A stretch of DNA of 64,000 bases from Hymenolepis diminuta (lineage: Eukaryota; Platyhelminthes; Cestoda; Cyclophyllidea; Hymenolepididae). The notes beneath the pieces were generated by a model. That model did no database searches. It was not told the DNA's origin and worked only from the letters and a program-made list of their open reading frames with translations. Position 1 is the first letter of the stretch. Each line of letters starts with the position of its first letter. Shown one piece after another: positions 53,301 through 64,000 of the stretch. The position numbers and the translations under genes are program-made. The stretch spans positions 4,532,072 through 4,596,071 of the forward strand of contig CAADRB010000010.1 in the NCBI GenBank assembly GCA_900708905.1, read 5' to 3'.

Positions 53301-54049
53301 ATAATTGTGGAATTTAAATTCAACTAATCTAATTCATATCTCCTGCAACTTTTTACTTTATATCGTGCTTTTTTATTGTTTCATTAAGATTTTTACTAAG
53401 TTGATTAAATTCTACATTATATGTACTGGTTGATTGAAAAGTAGATATCCAGACATCTAAAAGTTCAAGTTATCAGGACACTATGAATTTTGGAAACCAG
53501 TGGCTCGAGGGTAAAGAAGTACAGTGCCAAATAGACGCAAAGATTGTCAAGAACTGTCATGCAGAATTCAAGGTCACAGGTTTAAAACTGCATGGAAATG
53601 CAGAAGAATTCGATTTTCAAATAAAGTCTTTAATATTATGCTCATATAAAAACTGATTAGTGATGAAATTCGTTGGGTTATAAAATATGAAGTTTCTTCT
53701 CAATAAGACTATAAAACTCTCTGACATAATTATGGGTCCTAACGAAAATGTAACAATTAGAAATAATTAAGATTCATTACACCCGAAGTACGTTAACGCC
53801 CATTTTTATCAATTTTGAGATGAATATCAAGTCAGAAAAACTATCCTTTACTATGTGTGGTTATAAAATTAAGTTCTAGTTCTATTAAGTTCTAAGTGAT
53901 AAAATCTAGACGTCAGTTTGTGACAAGTAATTACGAGCCTCAGCAGCAACATCTGACTGAAGAATTAATATTGTACATAGAAATGTACTTTGTTGTGACC
54001 TAATCACGACAAACTTGGCCACTTCTAGCAAACCAATTCGATAGATTAA
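50301..54049. other. intergenic, nothing recognised
   Basis: AT-rich, with only short frames lacking motifs. Confidence 0.45.
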
Positions 54050-54260
54050 GGTGCAACTCTCCAATGTGCGTTGGAGACCGTTGCCAGGGTTCCACCCATG
54101 CACCTTAATTTCGTTGCTACTACTGAATTTGTCCCCTCATATAAACTTACATATACATATGCACCCCCATCCACGTCCATCCCACACTTTCCATCTACGC
54201 ACCTGTCTCTCTCGCTCCTCCGAGCTTTCTCTCTGTTCACAATAAAACTCTTCAATCAAT
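54050..54260. other. C-rich island with a 7-bp inverted repeat
   Basis: tctccaa (54058-54064) and ttggaga (54071-54077) form a perfect inverted repeat around 6 bases, followed by C/T-rich sequence (54145-54240). Frames of 60-70 codons exist on both strands but look like products of the base bias. Confidence 0.35.
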
Positions 54261-55737
54261 AGTCTCTCTTTTTGCCGCCTTGTTGTGTGGTGAGGATTGA
54301 AAGAAGTAAAAAGGGTGATAGCTGAGGTAGATTCTGTTGTTACTAATATATTTAGCTGTCACTTTAACTCCTAATAACCCCATGTGAACTATATCATACT
54401 CTAACAGTCAATCTTCCTATGGTGAGAAGGTGGGTGGCAGAGCTTAATGAGGTGATTTCTCAAGTTTTTCTGACTTGTTCTACCACTTCGAGAAACTTGA
54501 ATTTTCCATACATATAACCAGATTATACCTAGCAATAGGAACTTTGTGCTTTTGCTGTATGAATAATTCAACTACTACTTCTCGAATTTAATTTGTTGCA
54601 ACAGCTATTCTACAGTTAAGTTAAGGAGAGCAAATTAAGATCTTCCTCACGTAAAATCATCTCTTATACAATTTAATTATTCATCAATTCTTGCAAATTA
54701 TCTTCTTAATAGGTAGATTTCATTTACAATAAGCAAGAATGGTGGTGACTCCTAACCTCAAATTCTCATCTCAGAGGAATTTCAAACTTTTTTCGGTCGA
54801 ATAATCTGGAGTGGGATTTTAAAGACTATGGGAAAGTGTAAACCGGGTTAAAAGTGCCTCCTTTACTGTACACAAGTCGTAAAATAACAAATTATATGAA
54901 CTTTTCTATATTGGTGCAAATTTTACAAGTACACTTTAACTCTGAATCAGGTAAGTATATCCTTATTTAAAATAAAATATTCAAAGGATAACCATATTTT
55001 ACTTCTCTGTCAGAATTAACCTGGCCTCTTAGATCATATTGTTTATGAAGAATTTCATTTACATTTAATAATGATGAAAGTGTAGACTGAAATCTAATGA
55101 AGCCCTCTGCTATTTCATAAATATGGTAATATTCTTAAAAAAGATGAATCTACTTTAATTTCAGAAATAGAAATATTAGTAGTAAAACTAAACATTTTTC
55201 GATTTCATAGATCTTGTTATGTGTTTCTTTGTTTCCCAATTTAATAAAGTATTACCGTTCAATGATTTGTCTGCATTTGCTATTCATTTAATATCGTTTC
55301 TCATGGCAGGGCTAAAAAGTTTTTCAACCTTGAATTAAGAGAAAACATTCAAACACGTAGGAAGTGAAAGTTATTAAGAGGGATATGGTTCTAATTTATG
55401 AGGAAGTATATAGAACAGTAGAAATGAGAGTCAGGAAATCAGAAGAACCCTACTTAATCTGAGCTCTCCAGAACTATCCGGTTAACTGCTGATTCAAGTT
55501 AAAGTTCTTCATACTTATCCTTTCTTTTCATTATCTCCTTAGTGAAAGTCTAGGTCACAGTATTTATATGATTTTGGAGCCAACATCTTTTTTGCATAAT
55601 TCTTGCGTCATCTGTATACCAGCTGGCAGACTATTTTTGAGTTTGTGGTGATCAACTCCGCCAGTGTCTTCTTATCTCAGTTTTATTTGCAAGAAATCAA
55701 TGAAATTGAGAATCTATACATATAATCTCACTTTTAA
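54261..55737. other. intergenic, nothing recognised
   Basis: AT-rich sequence without supportable features. Confidence 0.45.
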
Positions 55738-56530
55738 GTACACCTTTTTGGTGTGATTGATGATCAATAATGCGAGAAATAGAATTCTTCGTAGGATTCA
55801 TCCTCCAAATTTCTCTCTCTCTCGCTGAAGTCGTCCTAACCAATTTTTGTATGTTCAGATTTAGAGACACTTACTTTGAGTAAGTGAGATTTCAATAGCT
55901 CTCTTGCTAATATCTCATCTTCTCAGTAATGATCTGTCCATAAATTTAATCTTCGCCTTTGTATGGCAAGGTTTCTCAAAGGAACTTTTCTGTCAGAACT
56001 GAAACGCTCATTTTGTCTCCGGCTGTACAATCCTAATATCATTCTTCGAGCAGTGTTCTGAATAGCCTTTAATTCATTATCATCTACCTTGCGATGGACA
56101 ACTACAGATGAACCGTAGAGAAGGACTGATTTGATAAATGTTTCCAATATCTTTATTCAAGCTTTAATCGATTACAATTTTGATCCTATAATAGTTCTAA
56201 GTTTCACTAGCTGTTGTTCAACCCTTATGATATTCAGTTTTACAGCATCATCAGCTAGACCTTTATCAGTCACTGGGAAACCAAGACAGGTGAAAGAACT
56301 CACGTGATTGTTCTTGTGATCATTGATTGATTCAGATCCGCAGTGAAGTACACCCAGGTTGTTTCATCATAAGCCATTTTTGTCGTATGGTTGTCAAGGT
56401 TAGATTTAAGACTTTGAAGAAGCTGTTCAGCATGTCCAATAGATGGGGTGATATGGCATAGGCCATCTGCTATTCAAGAGGTCCCAAAGTCTATTCGAAT
56501 CCTGAAGAACTCAATAAGTTGGTTGCTATT
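55738..56530 (-). mobile_element. LINE (non-LTR retrotransposon) reverse-transcriptase C-terminal part, decayed
   Basis: Minus-strand reading, from high to low coordinates, begins with ADGLCHITPSIGHAEQLLQSL (about 56390-56470), probably a damaged RT catalytic ADD block. It continues with HTTKMAYDETTWVYFTAD, LGFPVTDKGLADDAVKLNIIR (about 56200-56290) and TFIKSVLLYGSSVVV...LKAIQNTARRMILGLYSRR (within 55923-56147), the last typical of the thumb end of LINE-encoded RTs. Stops and frame changes interrupt it, and the endonuclease and fingers parts are missing. It is related to the shorter fragment at 13745-14135. Confidence 0.8.
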
Positions 56531-56619
56531 ATTATTACTCACGAAAATACAAAATATTATCATTTTTAATGGTGTTAAGCAACCTAAATTGATTAACAAT
56601 AAGTCTAATACACGATAAA

Positions 56620-56631
56620 GGGGGGGGGGGG
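56620..56631 (+). repeat. poly-G run (12)
   Basis: Twelve consecutive G in AT-rich sequence shortly beyond the 5' side of the LINE fragment. Possibly an assembly-sensitive homopolymer. Confidence 0.8.
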
Positions 56632-58935
56632 ACAAAAAGATGCTGATATCAACGTCAAGGTATTAAAGAGTCTTCCTTTATTTAATTTTTGAATTGGGAT
56701 TGCACAATATTTACTAAATGAGTGGTCCACGTTCCAAAATTCATTTTTCATTACTCTTCACCTGAATTTCGGCAAGCGGTTGTTTACAGTGTCCAGTGTT
56801 CATTGACGATTTGTTGATCATGATGGTCGGTTTTCCTATTTCAAATTGCTTTTTTTCTAATAGATAAGGAAACAAAATGGGTCCAGATACTTAGCAGCTT
56901 AAATTCTTAATATAGCGGAGATGAACTCCACAGGTTCTGAGGCTTGTTTGTTTCCATTTATCAGGTCACGACTGGGTTTTGACTATCAAATGGTCGGGGC
57001 AGACTAATTGGATCCGTTAATGAGAGCAAAAAGTGAGCAAATTAAAGAAATGATGCTAATAAAATGAAAGAAGTATATCATCTACTCAGTAAAAGGGTGA
57101 TAATTACCTTAAGAGTTTAAAAGTATTTCCACTTTTATGAAAAGGGAACTAAGAACAATAATACACTGAGTTTTTATAAGGTGCGCAATCTTATGTCAGC
57201 TTACGTAAACCAAATGTATTGCAGCTTTGAAAGTGAGCCTGATGCCATCAAGTGGCCTTAAAACGTTTCCAAATTTGAGATACGTGCTTTCGCTTGTTAT
57301 TGAAAAAATTAAAAATAAAATACGGATAGACAGCATTTCTCCCCAATCACCCTAAATTTGGGCACCAACCGAAACTAACTTCTCGATTATTCTGAAAAGC
57401 TGAAGGACAAAGAGATAGCAAATTTAACACCGAATCCAAAAATTTTTTCAATTGTAAAATGATAAATCTTTATACTTTTCCTTCTTCTCCCTTTGCTGGA
57501 TGCAATATCGAAAGCTGTACATTTTGTCAAAGTCTTCTTTGAATACTGGCAAAGACCGGCTAAATTGATTAATCTGTTCCCTTACTTTCAATGCCTAATA
57601 TTCTCATTAGTACAGCAAAACAATTACTTGCAACACTTTCAATCAGACGAAGTAAATAATTTCGAAATTATAATAAACCCAACACAACCGTTTGTTGGAA
57701 TACGACTGGAATAAATTCCATTTCTTCAAGGCGTAAAAAGTCAGTCGGAAATAAAATATGCCGATGGGAGAAAATCTGCCTTCTGGGGTTTATTTAAATT
57801 AAGAAGCTTGAAATAGTTGCCCCTACACATGAAATCAACAGAAAAGCCCAAGTGCATAATGCAAACCTTCTGATTCTAACTCCTATATATTTGAATTGAC
57901 TCTATATAAATTACTGAAGCCTGTGTTAAATCTTAAAACACATTTAAATTTACAAAATATTAGATTCATTCACCACCAGATTTTCTACTGCTGCTCCAGA
58001 AACACAGTCTTTTATTCAATTTTCCAGAATAAAACTTAGCTTTAGCAACTCATTCCAGTCCCCTAACATCTGTTCAAGAATATTCCTGAGAGGTTCAGAT
58101 AATACATGTTGGTGTATCATGTGATAATTGCACATCAGATATTTTTTTACCCGAAAAGTTATTATCCTAAAATTGCTCTGAAGTGAGCAGACTTGCTTCT
58201 GACGTAAACTACATGTAAAATGCTAGTATCTGCCGACTTCATATAAACGTGATCAGTTTCGACTCAAATGCTCCCTCTCGATTATGTTTTAAATGAATAA
58301 ACTTTTTCATCGGGTTCCACTAAGACGATCTGCAGGCCGAAGATGGCAACTTGGTATACTTGCACTATGAATAAGAGAGTTATAAGCTTATTACAACCAC
58401 TGAACTGAGGCAGCTCCTTGTTGAAACTTTGAAATACTTTCAGATATTGCCGAAACTTTTTTATCAACATGCCTAAAGGTCTATCCCCATCTGTACAGTA
58501 ATTATGTTTACTAATTCAGTTAAGGTGCTATCATGCGGTTAAAAAAATGACCTTCGGGGTACATTAGAACTTAGGAAAAATGAGGAGTTAATCATACAGA
58601 TATAACTAAATGCGTCTTTTTTCCATTATCATAATATGGACTAGTACCAAATTACTCAGATATGGATTAGAAAGGATTCTTAAAGAATAATAATACCTCT
58701 AATAGCCAGAAAAGGCCTACTTTCCAGAAATAGCAACCCTGAGAGTCATTATGACAGTTTCAAATTATCCACTTATTAATTATCACAATCCTCTTATTAA
58801 CAATCACCTTGAATGAACTCCAGTGAGTTCTTCCATGTTCAGAATATCTTTTCTAGACCCATTTACTGACGTATGGTTGTAAGAAAATACAAATCAGTAG
58901 AAGAGGCGTGACCAAAATAAAATGGACATGAAATC
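56632..58935. other. intergenic, nothing recognised
   Basis: AT-rich sequence with chance frames only. Confidence 0.45.
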
Positions 58936-58990
58936 ATCCAGAAACCCAGGGATTAGATCATGAAAATTGAACTTTGAAAAGTGAATCATT
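58936..58990 (+). repeat. short repeat R5, copy 1
   Basis: aGGGATtAgaTCATGA...tttgaaaagt matches 62770-62820 over about 40 bases with roughly three quarters identity. Confidence 0.4.
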
Positions 58991-61900
58991 CCCCTTATGA
59001 GAAAGTTGACAAGTTAATGCTTTCAGACTTTAAAGATTTGTAAATTATGACTCTTGACACCCTGAATTATTATTCTAAATTCGTCTAATCGCCATCTCTA
59101 TTTCATCCATTTCTGAACGATTATGTCATTTCGTTTGTGCATTGCCACGAATAATAATGAATTGTCACAATTGATTGCAAGATGACAAACTACAAGAGAT
59201 TAATGTAATTTTCCGATCAAGCCAAGCCAACAAAGATAATATCTGTTCTATCAACTAAGACGTTTAATTTTAACATATTTACGCCTCATATTTTGAAACA
59301 GCAACGGCAACACGAAGGTCTAGTTTATCTGTTCAAAGTCCAATTTCACACAGCGCAGTGGTTTTTATTAGCGCACAACAAAAAGACAAATATGTAGCTG
59401 AAAGTTACAATAAACAGTTAGAAGTCCACAGGCTGCTATTATCGTTGTTACACCATGCCAACTACGAAGCCTGTTTACATTTAACTTTGTACTAAATACA
59501 TGAACAGTGCGGCCGTGAATCTGCGACCGACCTTCTACTGACCTGAGAAGTACTTTTTGGGAGGAGAAATGTTATTTTCTGGGGAATGACACCCTACATT
59601 AGCCTTCTAACATGGGTATTTATCTGATTGCACAAATGTTATGCTGGGTAAAACTATTCATGTTTCCTTAAGGCTGGGGTTCTTTTTAGTGCCAAATGTT
59701 TTTAATCATGAAAATTAAAGTCAGCATAATGGAGGGAGATGAGACGGAAAAGAGAATCCCTGTTTTAATGGAAAAATATTATTATATTAAATTAGTTTAC
59801 CACTCTTCTAAATAGTATTTTATAATAAATATGAGTTATAGAAGGATTGATTAAATATAAGTTTTCTTACCTTTTTTGATGAATTCTTTCTGTTTACTTT
59901 ATTTACTCCTCTACAAAAGCGTCGTTTAAACCAAATGACAATCACGTGCCTATGAGTTATTATCGTACGTGAAACCCCCTTTATTGGAGAGAAATGGAGA
60001 AAAAGGCTTATATTTGTTTTGATAAAAACAGGCTTTAACATACGATGTATGTGGTAGGGGAATAGGGTAGAAACTCAAAGCACCATCCAACGAAATCGAT
60101 ACTCAGGAATATGGTATCGGTTTGACTAAACAAGTGACAGAAGGCTAAAACGCTGCATAGTGACGCAGATATAAGACAAGATTTGCATAATCATTCGGTT
60201 CTTGACCCTCTAAAAGAAAACAAAGTTGACTCTTTGGCAGTGCTAGTTGCATAAATTTAACGGAGTTTGTGACTAGCTGAGCATTTTCTGCATGTTTTAA
60301 CAAGCTGTTATATTTTGGAAAAAAATAAGGCTTTGAATTGCCGCTTTGTAAAACAAATCATTCATAAATGTCTCACAAAATGCTTAGAGCTAACTCTATG
60401 TTATTAAGCAATAAATAAGGGGGTAACACAAATGCTTTCGAGGCATCAGATATCAAACAAGAACTAGAAAGAAAGCTAACATAAAGTCATGGCTAAGATA
60501 AAGCAATCAAGACGTCAAGGTGGTTTTTTATTTTGCAGGTCTCTCATGGCTAAAACAGTAAAGTCAATTCTCATCTCTCAAAGTGTAAAATCCTACCTCA
60601 AGGTGAATTCGAGCAAAAGTAGTGAAATGTATGGTTGTTAATTGTATGCGAATGTTGAAAAAAGAAGTCAGTACATTTGAGCTATCGATGGGATAACAGT
60701 TCCACATGTTTAGCAATCAAATGGACTTCAAGCGCTTAGTTTCCGAATATTTTAGTCTAATAAAAAACAAGAGTGATTGAAAGCCATATGGCAGAATGTC
60801 ATTCTTAACGTTGACAATAAATTCAATGCGAGTCTCCTGAAAAAGCAACAGTATATATCCTTCTGACTCGAGTAGTGAGGAATTTAAAAACCTAAACTCC
60901 TTTCCCACTTATCATATAACTGAAAGTAAGCCAAAACCGAATGAGGTTATAGAGAAATGAAGAACTAGGAAACCCCAGTTTTGTAAGTGAGCAGTCAGCT
61001 TATTCCTATTGATGTGCTGTTGAGATATAACTGGATATTTAACTACTTCGTAGAAAAAACTTAAATTTCAAAAAATTTAACTACATTATTAAGTAGATTG
61101 TATCAGGATATTAATTAATTTCATTATGAATCAATATAGCATTATATAATCAAACGAATTTGCACGATAATAGGTCATACTTTTTATTCCAACAACTAGG
61201 ACTATGCTCTGAGTAATATTAACCCACATTCACATGTTTCAATATGAATTTCACATTTTATTTGTGTAAGATTAAATTATCTTGATGCAGCTCTTAGAGC
61301 ACTGCACACGTGTTGCAAATCTATAAATTTTATGCACTCATCTCAAGAAACCAATTAAATCTATCCTTCATCAAGACCGAAGATTGATTGGTGTTTTATC
61401 GATCTTTAATGACAGACATGTAGAGCAATTCAAAGTGGAGGAGTTTTTGATTCTAATTCTTTATTAGGGCAATAATTAGAAACTTTATAACGTTCAACTG
61501 TCCCGTACTAAATCTACAAATACTCAGACCCCAGAAAGAGAGAATGATAAAAAGAGTGTAGCTCAAATGGCGTTTTAATATTAAGAAAATAAATTGACTT
61601 ACATGAAATAGGAAATATGGTAGATGATGGCTGGTAATAATTGCACGAAGGATTTTTCCTTGATGGTCTTACATATCCTGGCATGAACCCGACAATCCAA
61701 TTATCGATAACGCTGTGCAAGAGGGATGACGCTTTCAAATTTCTTTCAAATGCTACTTAAGAGAAGGATGAAAAGGTTGGTACTCAAGAGCCGCTTTGCT
61801 GAACACATTCTTTGTGGAAGATCTATTGGGTAAAAGATAACTAGGGTGGTTTATGGTAGGTTATTCATCAAGCAGAATCTCATTCAGGATAAATATAACA

Positions 61901-62769
61901 TTATTGAGTGCTTTTTTATTATTGCAATTCTTGAACCGTTTATGATACTCAGAGAAGTCTATCCTCAGCATTATCCAGTGAGTATTAATTCCTTTTACCT
62001 GCAAGTGACTCTTGAAACTCTAACTTCTGAAGGCAGACTTAGTTCCTGAAATTTGAACTTTGAAGCCGCCTGATAGGACATAATGAAATACACGAATAAC
62101 CTGATGAGTAGATAATTCGAATGAAAAGAGACTTTTGATATCTTTCAGCGCTTTTCTTAACTTCTACTCGATCTCCGCACTCAGCAGGAAAAATTTTGCG
62201 ATGGCACGCTTGCCTTTATATATCTGACTGACCGGTACAAGCGGCTGTTCAAACTACCCAGCTGGGGACAAATTTGAAATGACAGTCAGTTACTCAAAGG
62301 TGTGTGCTAAGTTGTACCCTTGTGGTATAGACAAAATTACCATGAGTTTGCAGTGCAGTCGTTCTGAGGCTGAATGCTTCTTTACTCGTTTTGTACTTTT
62401 AAAAATTAATTCAGATTTACGAGTGTGTTTCTAATGGGTGCTACTATCTGAATAAAACCACAACTTTATGTGTTTTCATTTGTGGTTGATACGTGGGGGC
62501 CAAATTCATCATTAGGATATGTTTACAAGTTGAAAGGGAGAGAGAAAATGCGTGTATGTATGTGCTTTGTTCCAATTCACTGACTTTGTAAAATATTTAA
62601 AAAGGGCGATTTTATATTGCATTCACAATGTACCGGTTGTACATTTATTGTGAGATTTAAATAAAAAATAATTCTCCAAACGCAATTCGAAATCGATAAG
62701 CATAGGCGGGGAACGAGACACTATTATTTGAGACCGGTCAATAAGAACCAGAAAACTAGGTAAATATTT
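58991..62769. other. intergenic, nothing recognised
   Basis: AT-rich sequence without supportable features. Confidence 0.45.
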
Positions 62770-62820
62770 ACTGCAATTCTGGGGATGAATCATGAAGTTT
62801 AAATTTTGAAAAGTAAACTG
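62770..62820 (+). repeat. short repeat R5, copy 2
   Basis: gGGGATgAaTCATGA...tttgaaaagt, the counterpart of 58936-58990, same orientation. Confidence 0.4.
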
Positions 62821-64000
62821 CATAGGTAGTAAATGTTATACAATACGAACCCAAAAATCGAATGAAGTATGGCTATTTGATACTTTGACGTTGTCCACAG
62901 CATCTTGCTGACCTCCAACCCTTTATCATTTGGTGGACTTCCAGTTGTTTCCATAATTAAAAGTTGTGTAATAATAATGCCAACTCTTCCAACTTACGCG
63001 TTCAGATACTGATAAGTTTAAGATACAGAGATTGAGATACATTAAAATACAATTTATAGACAACCAGGACTCTAACTAACCTCCAATATGGTTCAACCAT
63101 ATAATCTACCTCAGGTCATGTGAACACAAGTTATTGATATCACTGACCAGCGATACAGAAAGTGCAAGTCATACAAATACATTCCGTAAAAATCGAAATC
63201 TTGCAAAAACCCTAACCTCAATTTTGTGAAGGCTCTATACGTCTAACTACCTAATAATTTCATTAGCCACATATGATTATATAGTATAACGAAAGAATTA
63301 TGAAATAGATTGGTATTTGCCGATATCATGTTTAAGATAATTTTATCAAAACTACAACGAAGAAAGCTGGGGCTCGACACGACTGTTAACAAAAGAACTT
63401 TCAAAATTACCTGGATCATAGCAGAATTCACCTCATGGTTCATTTAATATTAGTCAATTTCCTTAATAATTTATCGAAATTTTCATCTTCATTTAAGCCC
63501 TATTTACTTAGCTCATTTAATATCAAACTCTGCGTCATATTTCCAATCAACATAATACACTTGTTACCTTACTGCCTTCATCCAACTTGTCTTAAAATTG
63601 AAAATCGTATGACGGCGTGAATGAAGGTAGTTTCTTACAAACAAACATTAAATTGTTTACACTTCCCTGATTTATCGTCACCATTTGCAGTTCGGAAAAC
63701 ATGTGTTTGAATACGCACTGTTGATGGATCATTAAATAAATGTGCTCAGATTGACATAAAGACTGGCACGCAAATCTCAAGACCACTGTCTCTATAATGA
63801 GGTCTCGAGTACGCAAAGGTTTATATACAAATCAATTTTCAAATAAAACATGGGGTTTCACGTTATGAAAAACCAACCGATAGGAAAATTATTCAACTTA
63901 ATCTCCACATTCATTCTTGGCAAAATTCAAATGATGCCTATTTGCGTCGGCTTGGAATAGAATTCACTGGGAGGGAGACTCTAGTTCTAGTGATCGATGA
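62821..64000. other. intergenic, nothing recognised
   Basis: AT-rich sequence to the window end. Short frames only. Confidence 0.45.

Noticed and set aside
54324..54345. tgaggtag start, like the let-7 seed
   Set aside because: The rest does not match let-7 and no pairing arm is visible nearby.
1..64000. CRISPR arrays, bacterial operons, rRNA genes
   Set aside because: No regularly spaced direct repeats, ribosome-binding operon layout or rRNA cores were seen; the window is spliced eukaryotic DNA.

Overview
This window is eukaryotic, AT-rich nuclear DNA. It holds two recognisable protein-coding genes, both on the + strand with GT-AG introns, followed by about 45 kb with no gene I can recognise. 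The protein families (a Vilse/ARHGAP39-type MyTH4-RhoGAP protein and an animal (6-4) photolyase/cryptochrome) point to a metazoan. Mixed intron sizes (four of five photolyase introns are 73-85 bp, while ARHGAP39 introns reach several kb), low GC, mariner and LINE remnants, and long amino-acid insertions in conserved domains suggest a flatworm, perhaps a cestode. That assignment is inference, because no rRNA or other marker is present.

Region 1 (1-8.96 kb) is the 3' half of the ARHGAP39/Vilse homologue. Three upstream exons (289-436, 502-1048, 2419-2576) encode the MyTH4 domain and the start of the RhoGAP domain with its arginine finger. A 465-base run of N (7261-7725) hides the next RhoGAP piece, and the last exon runs to a stop at 8595 with AATAAA at 8932. 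The large intron before the gap carries a decayed antisense mariner transposase (about 6.2-7.1 kb). The WW-domain half of the protein lies upstream of the window.

Region 2 (9-15.6 kb) is intergenic. It holds a pair of dispersed repeats (9.13 and 12.5 kb), a GC-rich island with a CCAAT box (11.8-12.1 kb), a decayed LINE reverse-transcriptase tail (13.75-14.1 kb, minus) and a tRNA-like SINE remnant (15.16-15.24 kb, minus).

Region 3 (15.65-18.70 kb) is a complete six-exon photolyase/cryptochrome gene of 566 codons plus stop. All splice phases close, and the FAD-site residues, the tryptophan triad and both active-site histidines are present.

Region 4 (18.7-64 kb) is a gene desert of old repeats. 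The most striking is a dispersed family found between 21.4 and 35.2 kb. Each copy carries two short hairpins usually about 120-130 bp apart, and all the arms are versions of one roughly 21-nt motif. Other contents are smaller repeat pairs, isolated GC-rich islands, G-runs and a second LINE fragment at 55.7-56.5 kb related to the one at 13.75 kb.

The two genes have no obvious functional link. One product acts on Rho-family GTPases and the cytoskeleton, the other in light-dependent DNA repair or light/clock sensing.
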